Of a stretch of DNA of 64,000 nucleotides, positions 54,647 to 63,724 are shown piece by piece. A program made the position numbers and the translations under genes. Below the pieces are notes generated by a model, which was not told the origin of the DNA, searched no databases, and saw nothing but the letters and a program-made list of their open reading frames with translations. The stretch is from Streptomyces griseoflavus (lineage in GTDB: Bacteria > Actinomycetota > Actinomycetes > Streptomycetales > Streptomycetaceae), in the NCBI RefSeq assembly GCF_014649995.1, contig NZ_BMUC01000001.1, positions 1,189,724 through 1,253,723 on the forward strand. The letters are read 5' to 3'. The first letter of the stretch is position 1, and each line of letters begins with the position of its first letter.

Positions 54647-55584
54647 GTCCTGCGTCCCTTCCACACGTTCCGTGCGAGGGCACCGGCGCCGAGCGCCAGC
54701 CAGCCCACGCGCCGTGACAGCCGTACCGCCCGGTCGATGTCCCGGACGGCGACGGCCCGTCCGCCGCCGTTGAGCACCGGCCGGTGCTCGACCCGGCCCC
54801 CGTAGGAGAGCGTCCCGCCGAGCCGCACTCCGAGCGCGCCGGCGAAGGACGCCTCGACGGGGCCGGCGTTGGGGCTCGGGTGCCGGTGCGCGTCGGCCCG
54901 CCACGCCCGCAGCGCGCCGCACGGATCCGGCCCGCAGGCCGCCGCGAGTACGGCGGTCAGCCGCGCGCCCGGCCAGCCGGCGACGTCGTCGAGGCGGGCG
55001 GAGGCCCAGCCGTAGCGGCGGTGCCGGGGGGACTTGTGGCCGACCATCGCGTCCAGGGTGTTGACGGCCCGGAAGCCGAGCAGGCCCGGCACCCCGGCGG
55101 CGGCACCCCACACGAGGGCGCCCACCACGGCGTCGGAGGTGTTCTCGGCGACCGACTCCACCACCGCGCGGGCGATCCCGTCGGCGTCCAGCGCCTGCGG
55201 GTCCCGGCCGCACAGGTGCGGCAGCCGCGCCCGGGCCGCCTCGACGTCCCCCGCCTCCAGGGCCCGGCCGATGGCACGGGCCTCCCGGGCCAGCGAGGTG
55301 CCGCCGACGACCGCCCAGGTGGCGACACCGGTCAGGGCGACGGACGCGGCGGGGGAGGAGCGCACGCAGCGTGCGGCCAGCCCGCCCAGCGCCACGGCGC
55401 CCCCGACGCACACCGCGGTGTGCACGGCGCCCCGGCCCCGGTCGTCGCGCCACAGCACTCGTTCCACGGCAGCCGCGGCCCGCCCGAAAGCGGCGACCGG
55501 GTGCCCGCGGCGGGGATCGCCGAGCAGCAGGTCGCCGAGGAGGCCGGCGGCGGCGCCGTACGCGAACACGCGATCGGCACCCAC
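54643..55584 (-). CDS. cobD: Adenosylcobinamide-phosphate synthase (CbiB/CobD)
   Basis: 313 aa from GTG 55584. A membrane protein: AAGLLGDLLLGDPRRGHPVAAFGRAAAAVERVLW at the start, ESVAENTSDAVVGALVWGAAAGVPGLLGFRAVNTLDAMVGHKSPRH in the middle, and HPSPNAGPVEASFAGALGVRLGG near the end. These match CbiB/CobD, which couples aminopropanol phosphate to cobyric acid. There is no clear ribosome-binding site before the GTG; a 26-codon ORF ends 4 bp upstream, so translation may depend on it. First gene of the riboswitch operon. Confidence 0.93.
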   Translation of the reverse strand: MGADRVFAYGAAAGLLGDLLLGDPRRGHPVAAFGRAAAAVERVLWRDDRGRGAVHTAVCVGGAVALGGLAARCVRSSPAASVALTGVATWAVVGGTSLAREARAIGRALEAGDVEAARARLPHLCGRDPQALDADGIARAVVESVAENTSDAVVGALVWGAAAGVPGLLGFRAVNTLDAMVGHKSPRHRRYGWASARLDDVAGWPGARLTAVLAAACGPDPCGALRAWRADAHRHPSPNAGPVEASFAGALGVRLGGTLSYGGRVEHRPVLNGGGRAVAVRDIDRAVRLSRRVGWLALGAGALARNVWKGRRT

Positions 55585-55588
55585 GGGG

Positions 55589-55669
55589 TCAGCCGGTGAG
55601 GGATCCGGAGGGAGCGGCCCCGGGACGGGGTGGGGTGTCGCTGATCGACCTCGGCAGGCAGCCGCGCAT
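55589..55669 (-). CDS. Possible 26-residue leader ORF between cobalamin riboswitch and cobD
   Basis: From ATG 55669 it reads 26 codons beginning MRGCLPRS and ending SGSLTG, with TGA at 55591-55589, 4 bp before the cobD GTG. GAGTGAGGA lies about 9-10 bp upstream of its ATG, whereas cobD has none of its own. Third-position G/C is about 84%, lower than in the neighbouring genes, so it may be only a coincidental frame. If real, its translation would couple riboswitch control to cobD. Confidence 0.4.
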   Translation of the reverse strand: MRGCLPRSISDTPPRPGAAPSGSLTG

Positions 55670-55711
55670 GGCGATATGTCCTCACTCAGGGTGTCCGCGC
55701 CCTGGTTCGAC

Positions 55712-55818
55712 GAGACCGGCGGTGAGAGTTCCTGGCTCCCGGGTGTTCACCCGGTGACAGTGGCGGGACCGCGCCGGAATCGCACCGGCTTCCTCTCCTG
55801 CCGCCGTATTGGCTGAGG
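55712..55818 (-). ncRNA. Cobalamin riboswitch
   Basis: Read on the minus strand, the region has the conserved core: GAAGCCGGTGCGATTCCGGC, CGGTCCCGCCACTGTC (the last nine bases are 55764-55756), the hairpin CCGGGTGAACACCCGG, and the B12 box GAGCCAGGAACTC (55738-55726). It lies 128 bp upstream of the cobD start, and a small hairpin (CAGGG-CCCTG, about 55704-55687) lies just before the GAGTGAGGA site. It should lower expression of the seven cob genes when adenosylcobalamin is abundant, most likely at translation of the first ORF. Confidence 0.9.
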
Positions 55819-55819
55819 C

Positions 55820-55861
55820 AGTCCACCACGGCCGCCGAAGGGCCGTCAACCTGCCGTTGAC
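55820..55861 (-). promoter_or_regulatory. Candidate promoter and inverted repeat upstream of the cobalamin riboswitch
   Basis: On the minus strand TTGACG (55849-55844) and TGGACT (55825-55820) are 18 bp apart, just upstream of the riboswitch. GTCAAC at 55845-55850 and GTTGAC at 55856-55861 form an inverted repeat over the -35, a possible operator. Confidence 0.45.
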
Positions 55862-55935
55862 CTGCGAGGCTGAAGTGTGCTGAGACCCACAGCGGGGTTT
55901 CGGAGGGTGAACCGCGGGCGGGGCGCGCACACGTC

Positions 55936-55975
55936 GGCGGGCGGTGCGGGAGCCGTGGCTGCCGCACCGCCCGCC
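55936..55975 (-). terminator. Terminator of the phosphate transporter operon
   Basis: GGCGGGCGGTGCGG at 55936-55949 pairs perfectly with 55962-55975 (14 bp, 12-nt loop), about 43 bp beyond the stop of the small membrane protein gene at 56018. Confidence 0.75.
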
Positions 55976-56017
55976 GGACGGTGTCGCTCGTGGATCAGGG
56001 CGTGATCCGGGCCGGTG

Positions 56018-56239
56018 TCAGGCCATGATCAGGTAGATCCCGTAGGCGACCGCGGCGGCGCAGGCCGCGAAGCAGGCGTAGGCGCCGGTGACGGCCAGCA
56101 CCGCGGACTCGCCCTGCGCGGCGGCCCGCTCGCGGCGGGACAGGCCGGTGATGCCGAGGGTGAACAGGGCCACCAGGGCCACGGTGACCACGAGGCTGAC
56201 GCCGAAGACGGAGCCGAGGGCTGCCCAGTCGATCTGCAT
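56018..56239 (-). CDS. Small two-helix membrane protein downstream of the phosphate transporter
   Basis: 73 aa, ATG 56239 behind GGAAGAGAAG. Two hydrophobic segments (about 10-32 and 45-72) flank a short charged loop RRERAAAQGE. No known domain was recognised. It starts 31 bp after the pit stop on the same strand and shares its terminator, so it is probably part of the Pit system, perhaps an accessory subunit. The function is unknown. Confidence 0.75.
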   Translation of the reverse strand: MQIDWAALGSVFGVSLVVTVALVALFTLGITGLSRRERAAAQGESAVLAVTGAYACFAACAAAVAYGIYLIMA

Positions 56240-56270
56240 GGTGCTTCTCTTCCTTCGTACCGGTTCGCGG

Positions 56271-57515
56271 TCAGACGGTGGTCTTGGCCGGCGATGCCGG
56301 ATCGTTGGGTGCCGGGATGGTGGCCGAGAGTTCCTCGCTCACGGTGCCCGCCGGGGGCGGGGTCACGGCGGCCATCGCCTGCGTCACCACTCCGGACGGC
56401 TCCTCGCCCGGCGCCTCGTGGTCGTTGACGTTGGTGTGGTCGACGATCTCGCGCCGGGAGATCTTCCAGATGGCGAAGCTGGAGGCGACCAGGAAGACGG
56501 CCACGACCGCGGTACCCCAGCTGCCGAAGCCGCAGATCCACTCGGCGACGGCCGCGACGAAGGCCGCCGCGGGCAGGGTCAGGCCCCAGGCGACGAACAT
56601 CCGCGTCGCGGTCGACCAGCGGACGACACCGCCCTTGCGGCCCAGGCCCGCGCCCATCACGGCACCGGAGACGGAGTGCGTGGTGGAGAGGGAGAAGCCG
56701 AGGTGCGAGGAGGCCAGGATGACCGTCGCGGCGCTGGTCTGGGCGGCGAAGCCCTGCTGCGGCTGGAGGTCGGTCAGGCCCTTGCCCATGGTGCGGATGA
56801 TGCGCCAGCCGCCGAGGTAGGTGCCGAGCGCGATGGCGACGCCCGCGGAGACGATGACCCACAGCGGCGGGTCGGAGTCGGGGGCGAGGACGCCGCCGGC
56901 GACCAGGGCGAGCGTGATGATGCCCATCGTCTTCTGCGCGTCGTTGGTGCCGTGGGCCAGCGAGACCAGGCCGGCGGAGGCGATCTGCCCCGCGCGGTAG
57001 CCCTTCTCGGAGGCCTTGCCGTCGGCCTTCCTGCCCAGCCGGTAGGTCAGCCGGGTCGCGAACATCGCGGCGAGACCGGCCACCAGCGGGGCGGCGATCG
57101 CGGGAATCAGCACCTTGGTGACGAGGACGTCGCCGTGCACCGCGCCGAAGCCGGCGGAGGCGACGGTGGCGCCGATCAGACCGCCCATGAGGGCGTGCGA
57201 GGAGCTGGACGGCAGTCCGACCAGCCAGGTCAGCAGGTTCCAGAGGATCGCGCCGACCAGGGCGGCGAAGATGACCTCGGGACGGATGCCCGCCTCGTCG
57301 ACGAGGCCTTTGGAGATCGTGTTGGCGACCTCCACGGAGAGGAATGCACCCACAAGGTTCAGCACGGCGGACATGGCCACCGCGACCTTGGGCCTCAGCG
57401 CACCGGTCGAAATGGTCGTTGCCATCGCGTTCGCGGTGTCGTGGAAACCGTTCGTGAAATCGAACGCGAGTGCGGTTACCACCACAATCGCGAGGATCAG
57501 CGAGAAGCTTTCCAT
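56271..57515 (-). CDS. Inorganic phosphate transporter, Pit family
   Basis: 414 aa, ATG 57515. The Pit/PHO-4 repeats are present: ALAFDFTNGFHDTANAMATTISTGALRPKVAV near the N-terminus and LVSLAHGTNDAQKTMGIITLAL near residue 205. GLPSSSSHALMGGLIGA and SLSTTHSVSGAVMGAGLGRKG are the other paired signatures. About ten to twelve membrane helices precede a cytoplasmic tail. It carries metal phosphate in with protons. A PHO box lies about 50 bp upstream, so it is likely a target of PhoP. Confidence 0.95.
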   Translation of the reverse strand: MESFSLILAIVVVTALAFDFTNGFHDTANAMATTISTGALRPKVAVAMSAVLNLVGAFLSVEVANTISKGLVDEAGIRPEVIFAALVGAILWNLLTWLVGLPSSSSHALMGGLIGATVASAGFGAVHGDVLVTKVLIPAIAAPLVAGLAAMFATRLTYRLGRKADGKASEKGYRAGQIASAGLVSLAHGTNDAQKTMGIITLALVAGGVLAPDSDPPLWVIVSAGVAIALGTYLGGWRIIRTMGKGLTDLQPQQGFAAQTSAATVILASSHLGFSLSTTHSVSGAVMGAGLGRKGGVVRWSTATRMFVAWGLTLPAAAFVAAVAEWICGFGSWGTAVVAVFLVASSFAIWKISRREIVDHTNVNDHEAPGEEPSGVVTQAMAAVTPPPAGTVSEELSATIPAPNDPASPAKTTV

Positions 57516-57562
57516 TTACCCAGGCAATCGTTCGAAGTCATTGGCTGGTCGAACGTAGGTAA

Positions 57563-57584
57563 CCAGGGTGAACGGAAGATGAAC
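57563..57584 (-). promoter_or_regulatory. PHO box (two direct 11-bp repeat units)
   Basis: On the minus strand GTTCATCTTCC (57584-57574) is followed directly by GTTCACCCTGG (57573-57563). Both match the 11-bp direct repeat GTTCACC-type unit bound by PhoP in Streptomyces. It lies 48 bp upstream of the Pit gene start, where the response regulator would activate or repress. Confidence 0.75.
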
Positions 57585-57669
57585 TGGAATGGGCATCGTG
57601 GTGACCGTAAGAGGGGGTCGGGGCTCCGCCGGACAGCGCAGTGGGCAGGACGCCTGGCAGGATCGCCGC

Positions 57670-58383
57670 ATGACGCGGCAGAGACGGGACGGGCGGGAAG
57701 CGGAGGGCACCGGCGGCCCGGGGGAGGGCCGGCGGGTGAGCGGGGAGGAGGCGGACGCCTGGCGGGAACTCGTCGGCACCGCGCGCCGCACCGTCGCCGA
57801 CGGGCTGGTCGTCGGCACCTCCGGCAACGTGTCGGTGCGGGTCGGCCGGACGGTGCTGGTCACCCCGTCGGGAGTGCCGTACGACCGGCTCACGGCGGAC
57901 GACGTCACGGGCGTCGACCTCACCGGCCGGCAGGTCCTCGGCACACTGGTCCCGACCAGCGAACTGCCCATGCACCTCGCCGTGTACCGCACCACCGCCG
58001 CGCGCGCCGTCGTGCACACGCACGCCGTGCACGCCACGGCCGTCTCCACGCTCGTCGACGAGCTGCCCCTGATCCACTACATGGCCGCCGCACTGGGCGG
58101 CCCCGTCCGGGTCGCCGGCTACGCCACGTACGGCACCGGCGAACTGGCCGAGAACATGCTCCGCGCCCTCGACGGCCGCACCGGCTGCCTGCTGCGCAAC
58201 CACGGCACCGTCACCCACGGCGACACCCTCCCGCAGGCCTACGACCGCACGGCCCAGCTGGAATGGATGTGCCGCCTCTGGCTGACCGCCTCCTCCGTCC
58301 CCGGCCTGACCCCCACCCTCCTCAGCCGTGACCAGCTGACGGAGGTCCAGCAGCACCTGAGGCACTACGGCCAGCCCCGCTAG
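57670..58383 (+). CDS. Class II aldolase/adducin family protein, L-fuculose-phosphate aldolase-like
   Basis: 237 aa from ATG 57670; GTG 57736, with a better site (GGGGAGGG) upstream, is an alternative that removes 22 residues. Features follow FucA: VADGLVVGTSGNVSVRVGRTVLVTPSGVPYDRLTADDV, LPTSELPMHLAVYR with the catalytic Glu, VVHTHAVHATAVSTL with the zinc His pair, and LLRNHGTVTHGD with the third His. It splits ketose phosphates into dihydroxyacetone phosphate and an aldehyde; the sugar is unknown. Divergent from the pit gene. Confidence 0.88.
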   Translation: MTRQRRDGREAEGTGGPGEGRRVSGEEADAWRELVGTARRTVADGLVVGTSGNVSVRVGRTVLVTPSGVPYDRLTADDVTGVDLTGRQVLGTLVPTSELPMHLAVYRTTAARAVVHTHAVHATAVSTLVDELPLIHYMAAALGGPVRVAGYATYGTGELAENMLRALDGRTGCLLRNHGTVTHGDTLPQAYDRTAQLEWMCRLWLTASSVPGLTPTLLSRDQLTEVQQHLRHYGQPR

Positions 58384-58548
58384 GGGCGCGGCCGTGCGAA
58401 CGGGGGCCCGTCACCCCTCACGGCCCGCCCGCGGAACCCGGACGGCCGAGGTCACGGGAACCCGAACGACCGTTCCGGAGCTCCCCCGCGCGCCCGCCGA
58501 GCCCCCGCCCACTGGCCGGCCGCGCCCTCCGCCCCGACACTGGGAGGC

Positions 58549-59676
58549 GTGCGCACTGTCAGAGCGACGGCCGCTGCCGTCACCGCCGTGATAGGCGCCG
58601 GCGCCGCCGCGGTGGCCGCCGGCCGCTTCGCCAGCGACTCCGCCCTCAGGATCCCCCCGGGCGGCCCCCTGCCCACCGAGCCCCGCCTCACCGTCCACGC
58701 CACCGCCGCCGGCCAGGTCAGCCTCACCCGCGACCTCGCCGCGCTGCGCCCCGGCCGCTACGGCCTCACCGGCGAGGGGTTCCACGCGGTCGTCGGACCC
58801 GTGCTGTCCGGCACCTCCAGAACCGCCGACACCGTCGTCCGCCGGCTGGAACGCGTCACCCACGGCACCCTTGAACCCGGCGACCGCGCCTGGCTCACCC
58901 CGAACCTCCACGTCGGCGACCCGGGCACCGCCCTCGGCCTGGACCACACCGCCCTCGAGGTCCCCGGCGAACTCGGGCCCGTGCCCGTGTGGTTCCTCCC
59001 GGGCGCCCGGGACACCTGGGTGATCGCCGTCCACGGCCTCGGCACCACCAGGGAACACACCATGAACGTCATGGAGTTCCTGCACGGCCGGCGCGTACCG
59101 GTGCTCGCCCTCGCCTACCGCGGCGACCCCGGCGCACCACGCTCCCCGGACGGCCTCAACCACCTCGGCGAGACCGAGTGGCGCGATCTCGACGCCGTGC
59201 TGCACCACGCGGTCCGCTCGGGCGCCCGGCAGGTCGTCCTGCACGGCTGGTCCAGCGGCGCCACCATGGCCCTGCGCACCGCCGCCCGCTCGGAGTTGCG
59301 CGCCCGCGTCGCCGGTCTCGTCCTCGACTCGCCCGTGCTCAGCTGGGAGGCGACCCTGCGCGCCCTCGCCGCGGCCCACCGCACCCCGGGCGCGCTGCTC
59401 CCGCTCGCCGTGCGCGCCGCTCAGGGCCGCACCGGCCTCTACGGCGAGCGCAGCCCCGGCGCCGTCCACCTGGACCGGATCGGTGTCCCCACCCACATCT
59501 TCCACGGCCCCGACGACACCGTGGCCCCCTGGCGGTTCTCCCGCCGCCTCGCCGCCGCCCACCCGAACACCGTCACCCTGCACACCGTCAACGGCGCGGC
59601 CCACGGCGCGATGTGGAACGTCGACCCGGACGCCTACGAAGAGGCCCTGCGGCGCTTCCTCACCCCCCTGATGTGA
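58549..59676 (+). CDS. Alpha/beta hydrolase with N-terminal membrane anchor or signal
   Basis: 375 aa from GTG 58549. GGGAGG is only 1 bp before the start, so a leaderless message from the GACACT-like box at 58535-58540 is possible. Residues 1-27 are an uncharged Ala/Val segment, probably a signal anchor. The hydrolase core from about 145 has WVIAVHGLGTTREHTMN, the nucleophile elbow VLHGWSSGATMALRT (Ser about 234), an Asp in HIFHGPDDTVAPW and the His in NGAAHGAMW. Members are serine hydrolases with unknown substrate. Confidence 0.85.
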   Translation: MRTVRATAAAVTAVIGAGAAAVAAGRFASDSALRIPPGGPLPTEPRLTVHATAAGQVSLTRDLAALRPGRYGLTGEGFHAVVGPVLSGTSRTADTVVRRLERVTHGTLEPGDRAWLTPNLHVGDPGTALGLDHTALEVPGELGPVPVWFLPGARDTWVIAVHGLGTTREHTMNVMEFLHGRRVPVLALAYRGDPGAPRSPDGLNHLGETEWRDLDAVLHHAVRSGARQVVLHGWSSGATMALRTAARSELRARVAGLVLDSPVLSWEATLRALAAAHRTPGALLPLAVRAAQGRTGLYGERSPGAVHLDRIGVPTHIFHGPDDTVAPWRFSRRLAAAHPNTVTLHTVNGAAHGAMWNVDPDAYEEALRRFLTPLM

Positions 59677-59690
59677 AGCCGGTGCCGCAG

Positions 59691-59800
59691 ATTCCGTTTG
59701 GTCTCGCGGAGCTGGCCTGATCCGGCCCCTCCGGCCGCGTCCCGGCGCGGGGCGCGGGCCGGCCCCGCGCCCCCGCCGTCATTCCGTTTGGGATTTCGGA
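59691..59800. repeat. Direct repeat ATTCCGTTTGG-N5-CGGA, 90 bp apart
   Basis: ATTCCGTTTGG at 59691-59701 recurs at 59781-59791, and each copy is followed five bases later by CGGA. A hairpin lies between them. The second copy is 33 bp before the GTG of the gene at 59824, so the pair may be binding sites for a regulator. Confidence 0.6.
59744..59771 (+). terminator. Terminator of the alpha/beta hydrolase gene
   Basis: GGCGCGGGGC at 59744-59753 pairs perfectly with 59762-59771 around an 8-nt loop. Confidence 0.6.
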
Positions 59801-59823
59801 CCGTCACCCGCGAGACTGCATCC

Positions 59824-61248
59824 GTGACGTCCCGTATCCCGCGCGACTCCAGGCTTCGACTCGTCCGCCCGCGACCCCTGGCCGCCGCCCCCACAGCGAT
59901 CAACCAGCGGCGCGCGCGCCGCCCCGCGCCACGCCCTCCGGAGGGCACCCCCGCACCGGCGGAGCTGGCCAGAATGGCGCGCTCCGGCCTGGCCGCGGCG
60001 GCCCGCGTCGCCCGCTGGGCCGACACCGCCCTCGGCCCCGGCGGGGACAGCGCCACCGCCGACGGAAAGGCCACCCTCTCGGACGCGACCGCCGAACGCG
60101 CGGCCCGCGCCCTGGGCCTGACGCCCGCTCAGGTCCGCGCCGACTGGGACACCGCCCGGCTGGCCGGTCTCATCGAGGTGCACGGGGACAGCGCCCGCCC
60201 CGGCTGGCGGCTGCGCGCCTGGAACCGTGACGACAGCGCGGTGCTGCGCGGCTGGGTCGCCCTGTGCGACGCCTGGTCGCTGGCCCATCCCGAGCCCGAG
60301 GAGTACGAGCCGGCCGCCGTCGCCGAGGTCGTCACGGCCATGCCGCAGGTGCTCTCCTTCCTCCAGCTGTCCGCCGGCCCCGTCCCCGTGCCGCAGCTCC
60401 TCGACCTCCTGGAGCAGCGCGTCACCGAGCTGCGCACCGAACGCTGCGAGATCGACTACGCCCCGCAGGCCGGCGCCCCGCAGGCCGACGTGCCCCGCCC
60501 CGCGCTCGCCGAGCCGGCCGCCGCCGACGCCCCGCTCGAACCGCTGCTCGACTGGGCGCTGCGCGCCCTCGCCTCCGTCGGGGCCCTCACCTACGGCGAC
60601 GGACAGGCCACGCTCACCCCGCTGGGCAGCTGGGCGGTGTGGGTCAAGCTGGAGCAGATCTGCGTCGCCGCGCAGAGCCCCGCGGGAAACATCGAGCAGG
60701 GCGCCGAGGACATGCTGCGCGGCTGTGCCCGGCTGCGCCCCAACGCGGCCCGCGCCGAGTACCGGGCCTGGCTCGCCGCCCGGCCGGTCGGCAGCGCCGT
60801 CACCGAACTCGTCCGCGCCGCCCGCGGCGAGGACGCCCTGCTGCGCGGCCTCGCCTTCGAGGCGCTGCGCGTGGTCGGCGCCCCCGCCGAGCCCGAGGTC
60901 CGCGCCGTGCTCGACGAACCGACGCTGCGGCCGTACGCCCTGCTGTGGCTCGCCGAGCACGACGGCGCCGACCCCGAGGACGCCCACGAGGTGCTCACCC
61001 GCGAGGAGGCCACCTGGCTGTGGGTGGACACCGCCGCCGCCGTCGCCGACCACGGCGAGGCCCCGCTGCTGGTGCGGCACCTGGAGTCGGCGGTGCAGCC
61101 GACCGTCCCCGCGCTGCTCAACGAGGTCCGCGCGGTCGGTCACCCGCGCACCGTGCAGGTCCTGGTCGCCCTCGCCGCCGCCCATCCCGACCCGGCCCTG
61201 GCCAAGGCGGTCCGCCGGGCCGCCTTCCAGGTCCACACCGGCGGCTGA
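59824..61248 (+). CDS. Large cytoplasmic protein of unknown function
   Basis: 474 aa from GTG 59824; the frame is open upstream to 59698 but that part has poor coding bias. The protein has no membrane segment. An Arg/Pro-rich start is followed by Ala-rich helices; LSDATAERAARALGLTPAQVRADWDTARLAGLIEV (about 88-122) looks like a winged-helix or domain of unknown function, and a matching helical pattern recurs near 250-300 (ALRALASVGALTYGDGQATLTPLGSWAVWVKLE). The C-terminal third has repeat-like helices (LLRGLAFEALRVVG, LRPYALLWLAEHDG, PTVPALLNEVRAVGHPRTVQVLVALAAAH). I do not recognise its family. Confidence 0.75.
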   Translation: MTSRIPRDSRLRLVRPRPLAAAPTAINQRRARRPAPRPPEGTPAPAELARMARSGLAAAARVARWADTALGPGGDSATADGKATLSDATAERAARALGLTPAQVRADWDTARLAGLIEVHGDSARPGWRLRAWNRDDSAVLRGWVALCDAWSLAHPEPEEYEPAAVAEVVTAMPQVLSFLQLSAGPVPVPQLLDLLEQRVTELRTERCEIDYAPQAGAPQADVPRPALAEPAAADAPLEPLLDWALRALASVGALTYGDGQATLTPLGSWAVWVKLEQICVAAQSPAGNIEQGAEDMLRGCARLRPNAARAEYRAWLAARPVGSAVTELVRAARGEDALLRGLAFEALRVVGAPAEPEVRAVLDEPTLRPYALLWLAEHDGADPEDAHEVLTREEATWLWVDTAAAVADHGEAPLLVRHLESAVQPTVPALLNEVRAVGHPRTVQVLVALAAAHPDPALAKAVRRAAFQVHTGG

Positions 61249-61280
61249 GCCCGCCGCGTCCGGCCCCCGGGCCGCGACGG

Positions 61281-61305
61281 CCCTGGCCGCGGCCGCCGGC
61301 CAGGG
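61281..61305. terminator. Hairpin between convergent genes
   Basis: CCCTGGCCG at 61281-61289 pairs perfectly with CGGCCAGGG at 61297-61305. It separates the unknown protein gene from the minus-strand VOC gene. Confidence 0.55.
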
Positions 61306-61337
61306 TCCCGCCACGGCGCTCCGCCCACCGCCCGCCC

Positions 61338-61751
61338 TCAGCCCCCGGTCTCCGGCGCGTACGTGCCGAAGCTCCAGACGTTGCCCTCGACGTCGCGGGC
61401 CATGTAGTCCCGTGAGCCGTAGTCCTGGTCCGTCGGGGGCATGAGGATCTCCGCCCCGTGGTCCACCGCGCGCCGGTGGTGGGCGTCGACGTCGTCCACC
61501 ACGACGTACGCCGCCGACGGGCCCGCGCCCTTCATCGCCGTGTCGAACGCCCCGCCGCGGCCCTTCGAGCCCAGCATCACCACCCCGTTGCCCTGCACCA
61601 GCTCGGCGTGCATCACCGTGCCGTCCTCGCCCTCGTACACCGACAGCTCCCGGAAGCCGAAAGCCTCCGTGAGCTGCCGGATCGCCGCCTTCGCGTCCCC
61701 GTACAGCAACGTCGGAACGATGCTCGGACGCCCGCCGCCCGTCCCTGCCAT
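61338..61751 (-). CDS. VOC family (glyoxalase/bleomycin resistance-like) protein
   Basis: 137 aa from ATG 61751 behind GGGAAGTGA; an ATG at 61793 is a weaker upstream choice. Two betaalphabetabetabeta halves: VPTLLYGDAKAAIRQLTEAFGFRELSVYEGEDGTVMHAELVQGNGVVML and AYVVVDDVDAHHRRAVDHGAEILMPPTDQDYGSRDYMARDVEGNVWSFGTY. The metal-site residues and the closing EGNVWSFGTY fit PhnB/glyoxalase-like members. The substrate is unknown. Confidence 0.88.
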   Translation of the reverse strand: MAGTGGGRPSIVPTLLYGDAKAAIRQLTEAFGFRELSVYEGEDGTVMHAELVQGNGVVMLGSKGRGGAFDTAMKGAGPSAAYVVVDDVDAHHRRAVDHGAEILMPPTDQDYGSRDYMARDVEGNVWSFGTYAPETGG

Positions 61752-61869
61752 GGCGATCACTTCCCTGTGTCTCTCGTACACCGGAATGTCCACGTGCCGC
61801 CCAGTCTGGCACCGGCCACCGGCAACGGCCCGGACGCACGCACCCGGAAAAGCGCTTGCACCGCCCCGT

Positions 61870-61875
61870 TAGAAT
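61870..61875 (+). promoter_or_regulatory. -10 box TAGAAT placing the transcription start at a leader-peptide ATG
   Basis: TAGAAT ends 7 bp before the ATG at 61883, so the transcript should begin at or next to that ATG. GGAAA at 61846-61850 is 17 bp before GTT at 61868, loosely like an ECF promoter; AAGCGCTT (61850-61857) lies between. No TTGAC-type -35 is seen. Confidence 0.5.
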
Positions 61876-61882
61876 GGCTCCC

Positions 61883-61906
61883 ATGGCCATTCTCCTCGCG
61901 CATTAG
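61883..61906 (+). CDS. Seven-residue leader peptide MAILLAH upstream of ABC-F gene
   Basis: ATG GCC ATT CTC CTC GCG CAT TAG. It lies directly at the expected transcription start, so it would be read from a leaderless message. It ends 58 bp before the ABC-F start. GGCGGG at 61908-61913 can pair either with CCGCC at 61927-61931 or with CCCGCC at 61946-61951 next to the ABC-F ribosome-binding site. Short leader peptides that stall ribosomes when an antibiotic is present are a known control for ABC-F genes. Confidence 0.6.
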   Translation: MAILLAH

Positions 61907-61964
61907 ACGGCGGGAACGTCCTCAGCCGCCCACCGCCAATCCACACCCGCCCTGGAGTCTGTCC

Positions 61965-63563
<1,599 letters not shown>

Positions 63564-63601
63564 GGCGGCCCGCCCGTCAGCCGGGGGGTTGATCGAAGGG
63601 G

Positions 63602-63642
63602 TGATCCACTGCGTATGGATCATTCGGCCCATCGGTGATCCA
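63602..63642. promoter_or_regulatory. Three copies of TGATCCA, one inverted
   Basis: TGATCCA at 63602-63608, its inverse TGGATCA at 63616-63622 and TGATCCA again at 63636-63642, about 40 bp after the ABC-F stop. The first two form a 7-bp-arm inverted repeat with a 7-bp loop. They may be a regulator site for downstream transcription. Confidence 0.35.
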
Positions 63643-63693
63643 TCATTCGTGTGAGATCTCCTCATCCCGAGGTGTGTCCTGCACCCATGTCGC

Positions 63694-63724
63694 GGCCGAG
63701 CTCCCGGAGAACCGGGGCTCGGCC
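63694..63724 (+). terminator. Hairpin terminator after the ABC-F gene
   Basis: GGCCGAGCTCCCGG at 63694-63707 pairs with CCGGGGCTCGGCC at 63712-63724, with one unpaired base. Confidence 0.65.

Noticed and set aside
61850-61857. AAGCGCTT upstream of the ABC-F leader as a LacI operator
   Set aside because: It lacks the symmetric flanks seen at 6070-6083 and lies in what should be promoter spacer; kept only as part of the promoter description.
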